NCBI GenBank assembly: GCA_038323025.1 | Contig: JBBQGL010000060.1 | Span: 1 to 20,634 of the forward strand | Source of the DNA: JAFKKF01 sp038323025 | GTDB taxonomy: Bacteria > Pseudomonadota > Alphaproteobacteria > Rhizobiales > Kaistiaceae | Reading direction: 5' to 3' | Length of the DNA stretch: 20,634 nt | In this document: one piece after another, positions 1 through 8,887 of the stretch | Layout: each line of letters starts with the position of its first letter | How positions within the stretch are numbered: position 1 is the first letter of the stretch | Notes under the pieces: model-generated | What the model saw: the letters and a program-made list of their open reading frames with translations, nothing else | What the model was told of the DNA's origin: nothing | The model's database searches: none | Program-made: the position numbers and the translations under genes

Positions 1-1
1 C

Positions 2-592
2 GACAGCGAGGCGACCGCCGCCAAGGGCGTGCAGAAGGCCCGTCAGGGCCGCGTCGACCTCGTCGTGATGGACGTGGGCCTGCCCGACATGGACGGACGC
101 GAGGCGATCAAGCTTCTGCGCAAGGGCGGGTTCCGGGCTCCGGTCATCCTGCTCACCGGCCACGATTCCGAATCCGACACGATTCTCGGCCTGGAGGCCG
201 GGGCAAACGACTACGTCACGAAGCCTTTCCGCTTTGCCGTCCTGCTCGCCCGGATTCGCGCCCAGTTGCGCCAGCACGAACAGAGCGAGGATGCGGTCTT
301 CACCATCGGGCGCTACACCTTCCGGCCGAGCGGAAAGATACTCGTCGACGAGCGCGGGCAAAAGGTCCGGCTGACCGAGAAGGAAACCGCGATCCTAAAA
401 TACCTCTATCGTGCCGGCGAGAAGGTTATTACCCGCGATGTCCTCCTCCACGAGGTGTGGGGCTACAACTCGGGTGTCACCACGCACACGCTGGAAACCC
501 ACATCTATCGGCTGCGCCAGAAGATCGAACGCGATCCGTCCAAGGCAGAATTGCTGGTGACCGAGGTCGGCGGCTACAAGCTGGTCCCTTGA
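2..592 (+). CDS. OmpR/PhoB-family response regulator, 5'-truncated by window edge
   Basis: This is a two-component response regulator that would bind DNA after phosphorylation by a partner histidine kinase. The frame is open from base 2, so the true start lies upstream and the first receiver strand with its acidic pair is missing. Counting from the first visible codon, the phospho-acceptor is Asp24 (VVMDVGLPDMDG), the switch Thr is 52 (LLTGHD) and the conserved Lys is 74 (YVTKPF). Visible residues 1-85 are receiver; about 95-195 are a winged-helix effector domain ending in THTLETHIYRLRQKIE and EVGGYKLVP, typical of the PhoB/OmpR class. The GTG at 29 lies inside the receiver and is not a credible start. 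A cyclic-nucleotide-binding gene follows 61 bp downstream on the same strand. No kinase is visible, so the regulon and partner cannot be named; CenR-like regulators are one possibility, held only weakly. Confidence 0.93.
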   Translation, partial: DSEATAAKGVQKARQGRVDLVVMDVGLPDMDGREAIKLLRKGGFRAPVILLTGHDSESDTILGLEAGANDYVTKPFRFAVLLARIRAQLRQHEQSEDAVFTIGRYTFRPSGKILVDERGQKVRLTEKETAILKYLYRAGEKVITRDVLLHEVWGYNSGVTTHTLETHIYRLRQKIERDPSKAELLVTEVGGYKLVP

Positions 593-653
593 TGGTCGAA
601 CTGAAGACGGCCCGGGCTGAGCGCTTGCCGACCGAGGTTGCAAGAATGGCAAG

Positions 654-1133
654 ATGAGCCTCGACCGGGACATATCGCTGCTCTCGCGGGTTTCGCTGTT
701 CGGCGAGTTGACCACGGAGCAATTGCGGTTGCTCGCCTTCAGCGCGGTGCGCCTTGAATTGACACCCGGGCAGGTTCTCTTCCGCGAGGGGGCCAAGGCC
801 CACTCCGGCTATATCGTCGCCTTTGGCGGGCTTGAACTGGTGACCGGCGAAGGGCGCGCGCGGAAGGTGCTGGCGACCTGCGAGATCGGGTCCCTGCTCG
901 GCGAGATCGCGCTCTTCGTCGAAACCGAACGGCCGGCAACCGCGATCGCCGTGGTGTCGTCCGAAGTGCTCGAGATAGACCGGAAGCTGGTGACACGCAT
1001 GCTCAACGAATATCCGCATGTCGCGCTGCGCCTGCGGGCGACTCTCAGCGAGCGGCTCGGCGCCACCGTCGCCGAGCTTGGCAAGGTGCGCCAGGCTCTG
1101 CAGGCGATCGACCGGCGCTCGGCGCGGCGCTAG
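654..1133 (+). CDS. Cyclic nucleotide-binding domain protein (CRP/FNR-type sensor without HTH)
   Basis: The 159-residue protein is a single cyclic-nucleotide-binding beta-roll with short flanking helices. The phosphate-binding cassette is LLGEIALFVETERPATA, which contains the Glu and Arg normally contacting the cyclic nucleotide. There is no helix-turn-helix, kinase or channel segment after it; the last 35 residues form a helix and a basic tail. It is therefore likely a stand-alone sensor acting through protein contacts, perhaps with the regulator upstream. ATG 654 is chosen because an in-frame stop lies about 35 bases upstream; the ribosome site is weak. The stop overlaps the stop of the opposing xthA gene by 4 bases. 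Whether it binds cAMP, cGMP or nothing cannot be told from sequence. Confidence 0.88.
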   Translation: MSLDRDISLLSRVSLFGELTTEQLRLLAFSAVRLELTPGQVLFREGAKAHSGYIVAFGGLELVTGEGRARKVLATCEIGSLLGEIALFVETERPATAIAVVSSEVLEIDRKLVTRMLNEYPHVALRLRATLSERLGATVAELGKVRQALQAIDRRSARR

Positions 1134-1933
1134 GTCGCGATCCGCGCGATCACCGGAACGTGGTCGGAGGGCAGCGTCCATCCGCGCGTCGCGCTCACCA
1201 CCTCGATGCTTTCCAGACGCGGGGCGAGGTGCGGCGTGACCCAGATGTGGTCGAGCCGCCGGCCCTTGTCGGCCTGTCGCCAATCGGGCGCGCGGTAGCT
1301 CCACCAGGTGTAGAGTTTTTGGTCGAGCGGCACGAAATGCCGGGCGACGTCCACCCACCCACCGGTCAGGCGCAACTTTTCGAGCCCGGCGGTTTCCACA
1401 GGCGTGTGGCTGACCACGCGTAGCAGCTGCCTGTGGGACCAGACATCGTTCTCGTGGGGGGCGACATTCAGATCGCCGACGAGGATCGCTTTCCGGTTGG
1501 TTTCGGCCGCCGTCAGCCAGGCCTCCATCTCGGCGAGGAAGGCAAGCTTGTGGGCGAACTTGGGGTTGACCAGGGGATCCGGTTCGTCGCCGCCGGCCGG
1601 GACGTAGAAATTGTGGAGCACGATGGCGTCGGCGCCATCGGCGAGCGTGACCGAGGCGTGGCGCGAATCGCCCTTGTCGCAAAATGGCCGGGTCGAAGTC
1701 GCGGCGAAGGGAAGCTTCGAGGCGATGGCGACGCCGTGATATCCCTTCTGGCCGTTAACAAGAATGTGATCGTAGCCCCGCCGCCGAAACAGGCCGTACG
1801 GGAAGAGCGGCTCGGGGCACTTGATCTCCTGCAGGCAAAGAACATCCGGCCGGTAGCGGTCGAGAAACCGGCCGACCGAGCGGGCGCGCAGGCGCACCGA
1901 ATTGATGTTCCAGGTAGCAACCGTGAGAGACAT
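1130..1933 (-). CDS. xthA: Exodeoxyribonuclease III (AP endonuclease, Xth family)
   Basis: This Mg-dependent base-excision-repair nuclease cleaves 5' of abasic sites and degrades DNA 3' to 5'. At 267 residues it has normal length and all signature residues: Asn9 (ATWNINSVR), Glu36 (LCLQEIK), Asp154 and Asn156 (VGDLNVAP), Asp228 (GRRLDHIWV) and the Asp257-His258 pair (SDHVPV), matching E. coli Asn7, Glu34, Asp151, Asn153, Asp229 and His259. ATG 1933 is chosen because the protein then begins MSLTVATWN, as in the family; the frame stays open to a GTG at 1975 but that adds an unconserved tail. It lies downstream of lolA on the same strand, with a strong terminator between them, so it probably has its own promoter in 1934-2020. 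Confidence 0.95.
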   Translation of the reverse strand: MSLTVATWNINSVRLRARSVGRFLDRYRPDVLCLQEIKCPEPLFPYGLFRRRGYDHILVNGQKGYHGVAIASKLPFAATSTRPFCDKGDSRHASVTLADGADAIVLHNFYVPAGGDEPDPLVNPKFAHKLAFLAEMEAWLTAAETNRKAILVGDLNVAPHENDVWSHRQLLRVVSHTPVETAGLEKLRLTGGWVDVARHFVPLDQKLYTWWSYRAPDWRQADKGRRLDHIWVTPHLAPRLESIEVVSATRGWTLPSDHVPVIARIAT

Positions 1934-2020
1934 TTGGGCGCGTCGCGACGGGGTCCGGTCGAAGCGGTGTCCCACAACAAATGCCCGGACTCAAAGACTC
2001 TTTTGGCAATTCGGAGGAGG

Positions 2021-2060
2021 CCAAAAAGAGAGCGCCCAGCCCCGGGGGAGGCTGGGCGCT
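2021..2060 (-). terminator. Rho-independent terminator after lolA
   Basis: A perfect 11-bp inverted repeat (AGCGCCCAGCC at 2031-2041 pairing with 2050-2060) encloses an 8-base loop. Read on the minus strand it is followed by CTCTTTTTGG at 2030-2021, giving the U-run of an intrinsic terminator. It would end transcripts coming from ftsK and lolA before xthA. The rest of the 299-base gap between xthA and lolA (1934-2232) contains no credible ORF or RNA that I can see. Confidence 0.85.
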
Positions 2061-2232
2061 TCTGCGCATAAGCGCGGTGCCGACCGTAAAGCCGGCATCG
2101 GCGAGCTGTCTTCGGCGAGACGGGGGGCGCTACCGATATTCAGACAGCCCGCGCTGACGAAAAGATGGGGCGTGCAAGGGGAGATTCAAGACCCGGGAAT
2201 CGGTCGCGAGGACGCGCAGGGACCCGTCCGGC

Positions 2233-2988
2233 TCAGCGCTTGAACGCGAAATAATCGATCGTGAAGAGGCTCGGATCGGGTTTCTTGCCGACTGTCGTGT
2301 TGTAGATCGCATCGGACGTGTTCAGGCCCTGCGGGTCGGTGACGATCCACTGCTTCAAGGCGTAGCTCTGCGGATCGAAGATCAGGGTCAGCTTGAACTG
2401 GCCGAAGCTCGACTTGTCGACGATGATGAGGGCGATCAGGTCGCGCTCGCGCCGCACCTGGCTGACCACCTTGTCGGAGGTCAGGTCGATCTGGTTGGCG
2501 AGCAGGTACCGCAAGGGGGTTTTCGAGAGCGGGTAGAGATCCTGCGTCCTCAGCCGGCTGTCGCGGATGGCGACGTTGTGCCCGTCCGAGATCATGTCGA
2601 GCTGGGCTGGCGGGCTGAAGTGGAAGCGCAGCTTGCCCGGCCGCGCAATGCTGAACGTGCCCTCCGACTGCTCGCCATGGGGACCAAACTGGATGAACTG
2701 GCCTTCCATGGTCTGGAAGCTGTTGAAGTAGGCGCTGATGTGGGCGAGCGCCTGCTGGTCGGCCGCGGAGAAACGCGATGGCGTCGCCGGCGCAATCGGC
2801 ACGGTTGCCGGCTGCGTCGCGGCCTTTGGGGCAGGAGCCGCCGCCGCCATTTGAGGCCTCAGGCGGGGAAGGGGCACCTTCGCCGCAACCGTGTCGGGAA
2901 GGAACATGGCGGCTGCGGTGAGCGACAGGAGCGCCGCCGCCACGCGGCGGGCGGGGCTCTTCGATGCGGTGCCGCGCTTGGCGATCAA
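2233..2988 (-). CDS. lolA: Outer-membrane lipoprotein carrier LolA-family protein
   Basis: LolA is a periplasmic chaperone that carries lipoproteins from the LolCDE transporter to the outer membrane. From the chosen start the protein is 251 residues: a signal peptide at about 1-36 (basic n-region, hydrophobic core 18-30), an Ala/Pro-rich linker at 37-72 and a LolA beta-fold at 75-250. Typical family stretches are YFNSFQTMEGQF, ARPGKLRFHF, the YLL segment near 161 and DPSLFTIDYF. The open frame continues upstream into ftsK to an ATG at 3132, but that would place about 48 arginine-rich residues before the signal peptide. TTG 2988 is preferred: GAGG stands 6 bases before it and the signal peptide becomes N-terminal. 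It lies 88 bp after ftsK on the same strand, with a terminator downstream. Confidence 0.9.
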   Translation of the reverse strand: MIAKRGTASKSPARRVAAALLSLTAAAMFLPDTVAAKVPLPRLRPQMAAAAPAPKAATQPATVPIAPATPSRFSAADQQALAHISAYFNSFQTMEGQFIQFGPHGEQSEGTFSIARPGKLRFHFSPPAQLDMISDGHNVAIRDSRLRTQDLYPLSKTPLRYLLANQIDLTSDKVVSQVRRERDLIALIIVDKSSFGQFKLTLIFDPQSYALKQWIVTDPQGLNTSDAIYNTTVGKKPDPSLFTIDYFAFKR

Positions 2989-3076
2989 AACGGTCCTCGC
3001 GAACAGGTCGCGGGAGAATCCCGCGAAGGGGCGCGTAGCGGCGCGGTGTGGCGAATTCGCGGCGCGTCGTCGCAGT

Positions 3077-5635
3077 CTAGCGGAACGGCGCCTCTTCGTC
3101 GTCGCCGACGAGGATATCGCGCTTGCCGGCATGATTGGCGGGACCGACGACGCCTTCCTTCTCCATGCGCTCGATGATCGAGGCGGCCCGGTTGTAGCCG
3201 ATGGTCAGGCGCCGCTGGATGTAGCTGGTGGAGACCTTGCGATCGCGCAGGACGATAGCCACGGCGCGGTCGTAAAGGTCAGCCGATTCGTCGTTGCCGG
3301 CGTTGGCTTCCTCGAAGTTCTCGGCGTCGACTTCGCTGTCGTCGACGGTGATCGAGTGCAGGTATTCGGGCGTGCCCTGGGCCTTCAGGTGGGACACGAC
3401 CTCCTCGACTTCATGGTCGGTGACGAAGGGACCGTGGACGCGCTGGATGCGGCCGCCACCGACCATGTAGAGCATGTCGCCCTGGCCGAGGAGCTGCTCG
3501 GCGCCCTGCTCGCCAAGGATCGTGCGGCTGTCGATCTTCGAGGTGACCTGGAAGGAAACGCGGGTCGGGAAGTTGGCCTTGATCGTGCCGGTGATGACGT
3601 CGACCGAGGGGCGCTGGGTTGCCATGACGACGTGGATGCCGGCGGCTCGGGCCATCTGCGCCAGCCGCTGCACGGCGCCTTCGATCTCCTTGCCGGCGAC
3701 CATCATCAGGTCGGCCATCTCGTCGTTGATCACGACGATGTAGGGCATTGCCTCGAGGGACAGTTCCTCCTGCTCGTAGATCGCCTCGCCGGTATGCGGG
3801 TCGAAGCCGGTCTGCACCGTGCGGGTGAGCGTTTCGCGCTTCTGCGCGGCCTGGGCGAGGCGAACGTTGTAGCCGTCGATGTTGCGGACGCCGAGCTTCG
3901 ACATCTTGCGGTAGCGGTCTTCCATCTCGCGCACGGTCCATTTCAGCGCGATGACCGCCTGCTTCGGGTCGGTGACCACCGGGGTGAGCAGATGCGGGAT
4001 GCCGTCGTAGGTGGACAGTTCCAGCATCTTCGGGTCGATCATGATCAGCCGGCATTCCTTCGGCGTCAGCCGGTAGAGGAGCGACAGGATCATGGTGTTG
4101 ATCGACACCGACTTGCCCGAGCCGGTGGTGCCGGCAACGAGCAGATGCGGCATGCGGGCGAGATCGGCGATGACCGGTTCGCCGCCTATCGTCTTGCCGA
4201 GGCAGAAGGCAAGGCGGGCCTTGGTGTTCTGGAAATCCTCCGAAGCCAGAAGCTCGCGCAGATAGACGGTTTCGCGCCGGGCGTTGGGGAGCTCGATGCC
4301 GATGGCGTTCTTTCCCGGGATCACCGCGACGCGGCAGGCGATGGCGCTCATCGAGCGGGCGATGTCGTCGGCAAGGCCAATGACGCGCGCCGATTTGATA
4401 CCGGGGGCGGGCTCGAGCTCGTAGAGCGTGACCACGGGGCCGGGGCGGACATTGATGATCTCGCCGCGCACGCCGAAGTCGTCGAGCACACCCTCGAGGA
4501 GACGGGCGTTCTGCTCGAGGGCGGCGGTGCTGACGGCGGTCTTCTTGTCGGCCTGCTTCGGCTCGGCAAGCAGCTGAAGGGCCGGCAATTCGAAGCCGTC
4601 GTCCTCCGGCGGCGCCGGACGCGCCGGGCGCTTGGCCGGGCGGGGCCTGGCCGGTGCTTCGGCGACTCGGTCTGGCCGTGGCGCCGGTGCCGGGGTCGGT
4701 TCTTCCTCCATTTCCGGGGCGACCGGCGCGGCTTCGCGATAATCGTCGCCGAAATCGGCAAGCGGTTCACGGCGCTCGGCAAGGTCGGCCTCGGTGGACG
4801 GGCGCCGCTCGAGCACGGCCAATGCCAGCCGGGCGAGGCGGCGCGGGATGCCGAGGCGGCGCACGGTCCCGGCGACGCTGTAGCCCCAATGCGAGAGCAC
4901 GCCGAGGGCAATGGTCAGGCGGCCGGGGCCCTCGTCCTCGTCCTCTTCGCCCGCTTCCTCATCGAAATCCTCGTCGGCGTCGAAATCGACCTCTGCCTCG
5001 GTCAGGGCGGTCCGTGGCGAGGGACGAACCTTTGGTACCCGCTCGTCGCTCTGGCGGACCGTGCGCCGGAAGAGGGAAAGGCCGCAGGCGTGGAGGCCGA
5101 GCGCCAACGCGAGAAGGGCAAAGACCAGAAACATGACGGCCGAGGCGAGACCGCCCGGCTGCCGTCCGACGGCAAGCGCCGGCAGGCGAAGGAGGAGATC
5201 GCCGGTGACGCCGCCGAGCCCGGAGGGCAGGGGCCAGGTGCCCATGACCGGAAGGCATCCGAGGGCCATCGCCGCCAGCAAAGTCCCGGCGATCCAGGTG
5301 ACCACAGTTTTCCAGCTGAAGCGGCTCGGGGTGGCGAACACCATGCGCCAGGCCCACACGACCGGCGGCACGAGAAGCAGCATCCCGGCGATGCCGAGGA
5401 ACTGCATGACGAGGTCGGCGAGAATCGCGCCCGGGACGCCGAGGACGTTGCGGGCGGCGTGGTCGGTGGCGTGGCTGAGGCTCGGATCGTCGACCGTCCA
5501 GGTGGCAAGGCTCGCCGCCAGCGCCGCGGCAAAGGAGAGGAGCCCCAACCCGAGCGTGGCGCTGATGTTGCGCCTGACGATCCGCCGGATGGCGTCGGCG
5601 GGATGGGAAAGGGGGACCGATCGGGTCGAACGCAT
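3077..5635 (-). CDS. ftsK: DNA translocase FtsK
   Basis: FtsK is a septum-bound, ATP-driven DNA pump that clears chromosome termini at division and activates XerCD at dif. The 852-residue protein has an N-terminal membrane domain with about four helices (about 25-47, 65-96, 108-131, 160-185), a short acidic then Pro/Ala-rich linker (about 195-345), the motor alpha and beta domains, and a winged-helix gamma domain at about 785-845 (VSTSYIQRRLTIGYNRAA). Walker A is GTTGSGKS at 502-509; Walker B is VVINDE at 634-639. The linker is far shorter than in E. coli FtsK, as is usual in alphaproteobacteria. The ATG is preceded by GAGGG 6 bases away. lolA follows on the same strand. A 944-residue open frame on the opposite strand is a GC-rich shadow. 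Confidence 0.97.
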   Translation of the reverse strand: MRSTRSVPLSHPADAIRRIVRRNISATLGLGLLSFAAALAASLATWTVDDPSLSHATDHAARNVLGVPGAILADLVMQFLGIAGMLLLVPPVVWAWRMVFATPSRFSWKTVVTWIAGTLLAAMALGCLPVMGTWPLPSGLGGVTGDLLLRLPALAVGRQPGGLASAVMFLVFALLALALGLHACGLSLFRRTVRQSDERVPKVRPSPRTALTEAEVDFDADEDFDEEAGEEDEDEGPGRLTIALGVLSHWGYSVAGTVRRLGIPRRLARLALAVLERRPSTEADLAERREPLADFGDDYREAAPVAPEMEEEPTPAPAPRPDRVAEAPARPRPAKRPARPAPPEDDGFELPALQLLAEPKQADKKTAVSTAALEQNARLLEGVLDDFGVRGEIINVRPGPVVTLYELEPAPGIKSARVIGLADDIARSMSAIACRVAVIPGKNAIGIELPNARRETVYLRELLASEDFQNTKARLAFCLGKTIGGEPVIADLARMPHLLVAGTTGSGKSVSINTMILSLLYRLTPKECRLIMIDPKMLELSTYDGIPHLLTPVVTDPKQAVIALKWTVREMEDRYRKMSKLGVRNIDGYNVRLAQAAQKRETLTRTVQTGFDPHTGEAIYEQEELSLEAMPYIVVINDEMADLMMVAGKEIEGAVQRLAQMARAAGIHVVMATQRPSVDVITGTIKANFPTRVSFQVTSKIDSRTILGEQGAEQLLGQGDMLYMVGGGRIQRVHGPFVTDHEVEEVVSHLKAQGTPEYLHSITVDDSEVDAENFEEANAGNDESADLYDRAVAIVLRDRKVSTSYIQRRLTIGYNRAASIIERMEKEGVVGPANHAGKRDILVGDDEEAPFR

Positions 5636-5817
5636 AAGCTACCCTCAGACCGAAATGGGCCGGGCCGGACGGCGCGGCGGCGTTTGGCGAAGAGGGCCCT
5701 GCGTACGGCGCCGCCGGCTCCCTGAGGGGGCCGGACGCGCTCCGTTATCGGTCGGGGGAAGGGGTCGGAATTGTCCCGGTCGATCCGCGGCTCGCTTCGC
5801 GTCCAACCGTAGCCCGG

Positions 5818-5844
5818 CTTTGGTAAAGCCGGCATTAACCAAAG
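5818..5844 (-). promoter_or_regulatory. Dyad and CtrA-like half-site upstream of ftsK (tentative)
   Basis: CTTTGGT (5818-5824) and ACCAAAG (5838-5844) form a 7-bp inverted repeat. The right arm overlaps TTAACCAA at 5835-5842, one base from the 8-base CtrA half-site TTAACCAT. A smaller hairpin, GGCTTT-GGT-AAAGCC, overlaps the left arm. CtrA control of division genes is known in alphaproteobacteria, but this site lies about 200 bp from the ftsK start and only a half-site is visible, so the assignment is weak. Confidence 0.25.
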
Positions 5845-5876
5845 GGTTCCGGCCGGCATGAATTGCCGGCCGGAAC
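5844..5876 (-). terminator. Hairpin terminator after amtB
   Basis: A perfect 12-bp inverted repeat (GTTCCGGCCGGC at 5846-5857 pairing with 5865-5876) with a 7-base loop lies 12 bases past the amtB stop. The minus-strand tail beyond it (CCTTTGG) is only weakly U-rich, so termination may be less efficient than at the lolA terminator, but stem, position and orientation fit the end of the glnK-amtB operon. Confidence 0.65.
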
Positions 5877-5888
5877 AGTCGCGCGGGC

Positions 5889-7211
<1,323 letters not shown>

Positions 7212-7333
7212 CGAACTGCTCCTGACGGATCGTTTGTTGTTGCCGTGAGACGGGGCGCGAGGCTCGATCCGCGGCGGGTGAAGTTGGCTTCGTCTCTGGT
7301 CTGGGTCATGTGAATGGGTGCCCGGCGACCGGT

Positions 7334-7672
7334 TCAGAGCGCGTCTGCGTCGGTTTCGCCGGTGCGGATGCGGACCGCATGATCGAGGGCGAAAACGAAA
7401 ATCTTGCCGTCGCCGATCTGGCCGGTCTTGGCGGCGCTGGTGATGGCCTCGACTACCTGCTCGACCTGATCGGTGGCGACCGCCACCTCGATTTTCAGCT
7501 TGGGCAGGAAGCTCACGGCGTATTCGGTGCCGCGATAAATTTCAGTGTGGCCTTTCTGGCGGCCGTATCCCTTGACCTCGGTGACGGTCAGCCCCTGGAT
7601 GCCGACCGCTGTGAGGGCATCGCGCACCTCGTCGAGTTTGAACGGCTTGATGATGGCCATTACGATTTTCAT
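7334..7672 (-). CDS. glnK: Nitrogen regulatory PII protein GlnK
   Basis: GlnK is a trimeric PII signal protein sensing ATP/ADP, 2-oxoglutarate and, by uridylylation, glutamine; it plugs AmtB when nitrogen is plentiful. The 112-residue length is exact for the family. Visible features are MKIVMAIIKPFKLDEV, the T-loop KGHTEIYRGTEYAV with the uridylylation target Tyr51, and the B-loop TGQIGDGKIFV. Coupling to amtB immediately downstream supports GlnK rather than GlnB, which usually sits beside glnA. A sigma-54 promoter at 7784-7799 and an NtrC dyad at 7884-7900 lie upstream, so it should be induced by nitrogen starvation. Confidence 0.96.
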   Translation of the reverse strand: MKIVMAIIKPFKLDEVRDALTAVGIQGLTVTEVKGYGRQKGHTEIYRGTEYAVSFLPKLKIEVAVATDQVEQVVEAITSAAKTGQIGDGKIFVFALDHAVRIRTGETDADAL

Positions 7673-7783
7673 GGCGTGTTTCCCGTGTCCGTCCGTCGCC
7701 TCCCGTTGGGGGGGCGCGGAATCCGCTTGAATGGGTGAATGCCGGCTGCGGACGTCGCCCCGACCTCGACCATAGCCAGACGG

Positions 7784-7799
7784 TTCAAGGTCCGTGCCA
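7784..7799 (-). promoter_or_regulatory. Sigma-54 (-24/-12) promoter of glnK-amtB
   Basis: The minus strand reads TGGCACGGACCTTGAA. This matches the sigma-54 consensus TGGCAC-N5-TTGCA with correct spacing and one difference, A for C at the -12 position. The predicted start of transcription is near 7773, about 100 bases before the glnK ATG. Its pairing with an NtrC-type dyad about 120 bp upstream makes the call stronger than the motif alone. Confidence 0.75.
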
Positions 7800-7876
7800 A
7801 GACGGGCAATATAGCCAAGTATCTGATTTTACATAAGAAACAGTGTTCGCCCAACAAGCGAGGCGCGGACATGGGC

Positions 7877-7907
7877 AGGCGAATGCACAATTTGTGTGCA
7901 TTCGCCT
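7877..7907 (-). promoter_or_regulatory. NtrC enhancer-binding dyad upstream of glnK
   Basis: TGCACAATTTGTGTGCA at 7884-7900 matches the NtrC consensus TGCACC-N5-GGTGCA in spacing and in 10 of 12 arm bases. It is embedded in a longer perfect inverted repeat with 13-bp arms (7877-7889 and 7895-7907, 5-base loop). Its centre is about 119 bp before the predicted start of the sigma-54 promoter, a normal enhancer distance. The repeat begins 32 bases past the tesB stop; it lacks a U-run on either strand, so a terminator role is less likely. Confidence 0.8.
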
Positions 7908-7938
7908 TAGTGAAGGAGTTGAGCCTGACCGCGACAGC

Positions 7939-8814
7939 CTAAGAAACGGGCACCCGGGGCTGGCGGACGCGAATCAGCCCCTCCTGGGCCACCGAGGCAA
8001 CCAGCCGGCCATCGCGGCTGAAGAGGTGGCCACGGGTAAATCCGCGTGCCCCTGAAGCGGATGGGCTGTCCTCGGTGTAAAGAAGCCACTCGTCGGCCCG
8101 GCAGGGCCGGTGGAACCAGACGGCGTGGTCGACGCTGGCGGCCTGCACGTCGTGGTCGAAAATCATGCGTCCGTGCGCGAAAAGGGCGGTGTCCAGCAAG
8201 GTGATGTCGGAAGCGTAGGCGAGCACGCAGCGATGGATATCCGGGTCGTCGGGCAGCTTTCCGGTGGCCCGCACCCACACCACCTGCGCCGGCTCGAGCT
8301 TGTCGCGGCTGATGTAATGCCGCAGATCCACCGGCCTCAGCTCGATCGGGCGCTCGCGTTCCCAGTAGCGCCGCACCGGCTCGGGCGCGTTGGCCAGGAA
8401 CGCGGCTTTCAGCTCCGCCTCGCTGGGCAGGCTTTCAGGCGGCGGCACGTCCGGCATGGCGATCTGGTGGTCAAGGCCTTCCTCGGCCACCTGGAAGCTC
8501 GCCGACATGGAAAAGATGGCTTCGCCGTGCTGGATGGCCACCACCCGGCGCGTGGTAAAGCTCTTGCCGTCGCGAATGCGGTCGACGTCATAGATGATGG
8601 GCACATGGGGGTCGCCCGGCCGCATGAAGTAGCCGTGGAGCGAATGGACGCTGCGCCCCTCGACCGTGCGCGCCGCCGCCACCAGCGCCTGGCCGATCAC
8701 CTGGCCGCCAAAAACCCGCTGCCAGCCTACCTGTGGGCTGCGTCCGCGGAAGAGGTTCCGCTCGAGCTGCTCAAGGTCGAGAATGGAAAGAAGCGTGTCG
8801 ACGGCATCGGTCAT
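7939..8814 (-). CDS. tesB: Acyl-CoA thioesterase II (TesB family)
   Basis: This enzyme hydrolyses acyl-CoA to free fatty acid and CoA in the cytoplasm. The 291-residue protein is a double hot-dog fold of normal length (E. coli TesB has 286). Family stretches are RVFGGQVIGQAL, LHGYFMRPGD, VDHAVWFHRP and SASGARGF. By alignment of these stretches, the catalytic triad Asp204-Thr228-Gln278 of E. coli corresponds to Asp203 (YASD), Ser227 (AASVDH) and Gln277 (VAQEG), so the Thr is replaced by Ser. A G-rich ribosome site (GGGGGTGAG) stands about 6 bases before the ATG. It is divergent from the UbiH-like gene, with 73 bases between the two starts. Confidence 0.95.
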   Translation of the reverse strand: MTDAVDTLLSILDLEQLERNLFRGRSPQVGWQRVFGGQVIGQALVAAARTVEGRSVHSLHGYFMRPGDPHVPIIYDVDRIRDGKSFTTRRVVAIQHGEAIFSMSASFQVAEEGLDHQIAMPDVPPPESLPSEAELKAAFLANAPEPVRRYWERERPIELRPVDLRHYISRDKLEPAQVVWVRATGKLPDDPDIHRCVLAYASDITLLDTALFAHGRMIFDHDVQAASVDHAVWFHRPCRADEWLLYTEDSPSASGARGFTRGHLFSRDGRLVASVAQEGLIRVRQPRVPVS

Positions 8815-8887
8815 GGTGGCTCACCCCCGCTGCCGGGTGATATCACGCGAACAGTCCGGCGGGCGAGAACGGGCGTAGAGTGCGACC

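Noticed and set aside
592..657. A 21-codon ORF overlapping the response regulator stop (TGATG)
   Set aside because: It has no ribosome site of its own and ends across the next start; at most a coupling leader, with nothing to support it.
477..1682. A 401-codon minus-strand open frame
   Set aside because: It crosses the response regulator, the cyclic-nucleotide protein and xthA in other frames, with Arg/Pro-rich sequence and no motif.
2891..5725. A 944-codon open frame on the plus strand
   Set aside because: It is antisense to ftsK and lolA, His/Gly/Arg-rich with no domain, and arises from GC-rich codon use on the opposite strand.
7877..7907. Reading the 13-bp-arm hairpin as the tesB terminator
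   Set aside because: No U-run follows on either strand, and the inner 17 bases fit an NtrC site at the right distance from a sigma-54 promoter.
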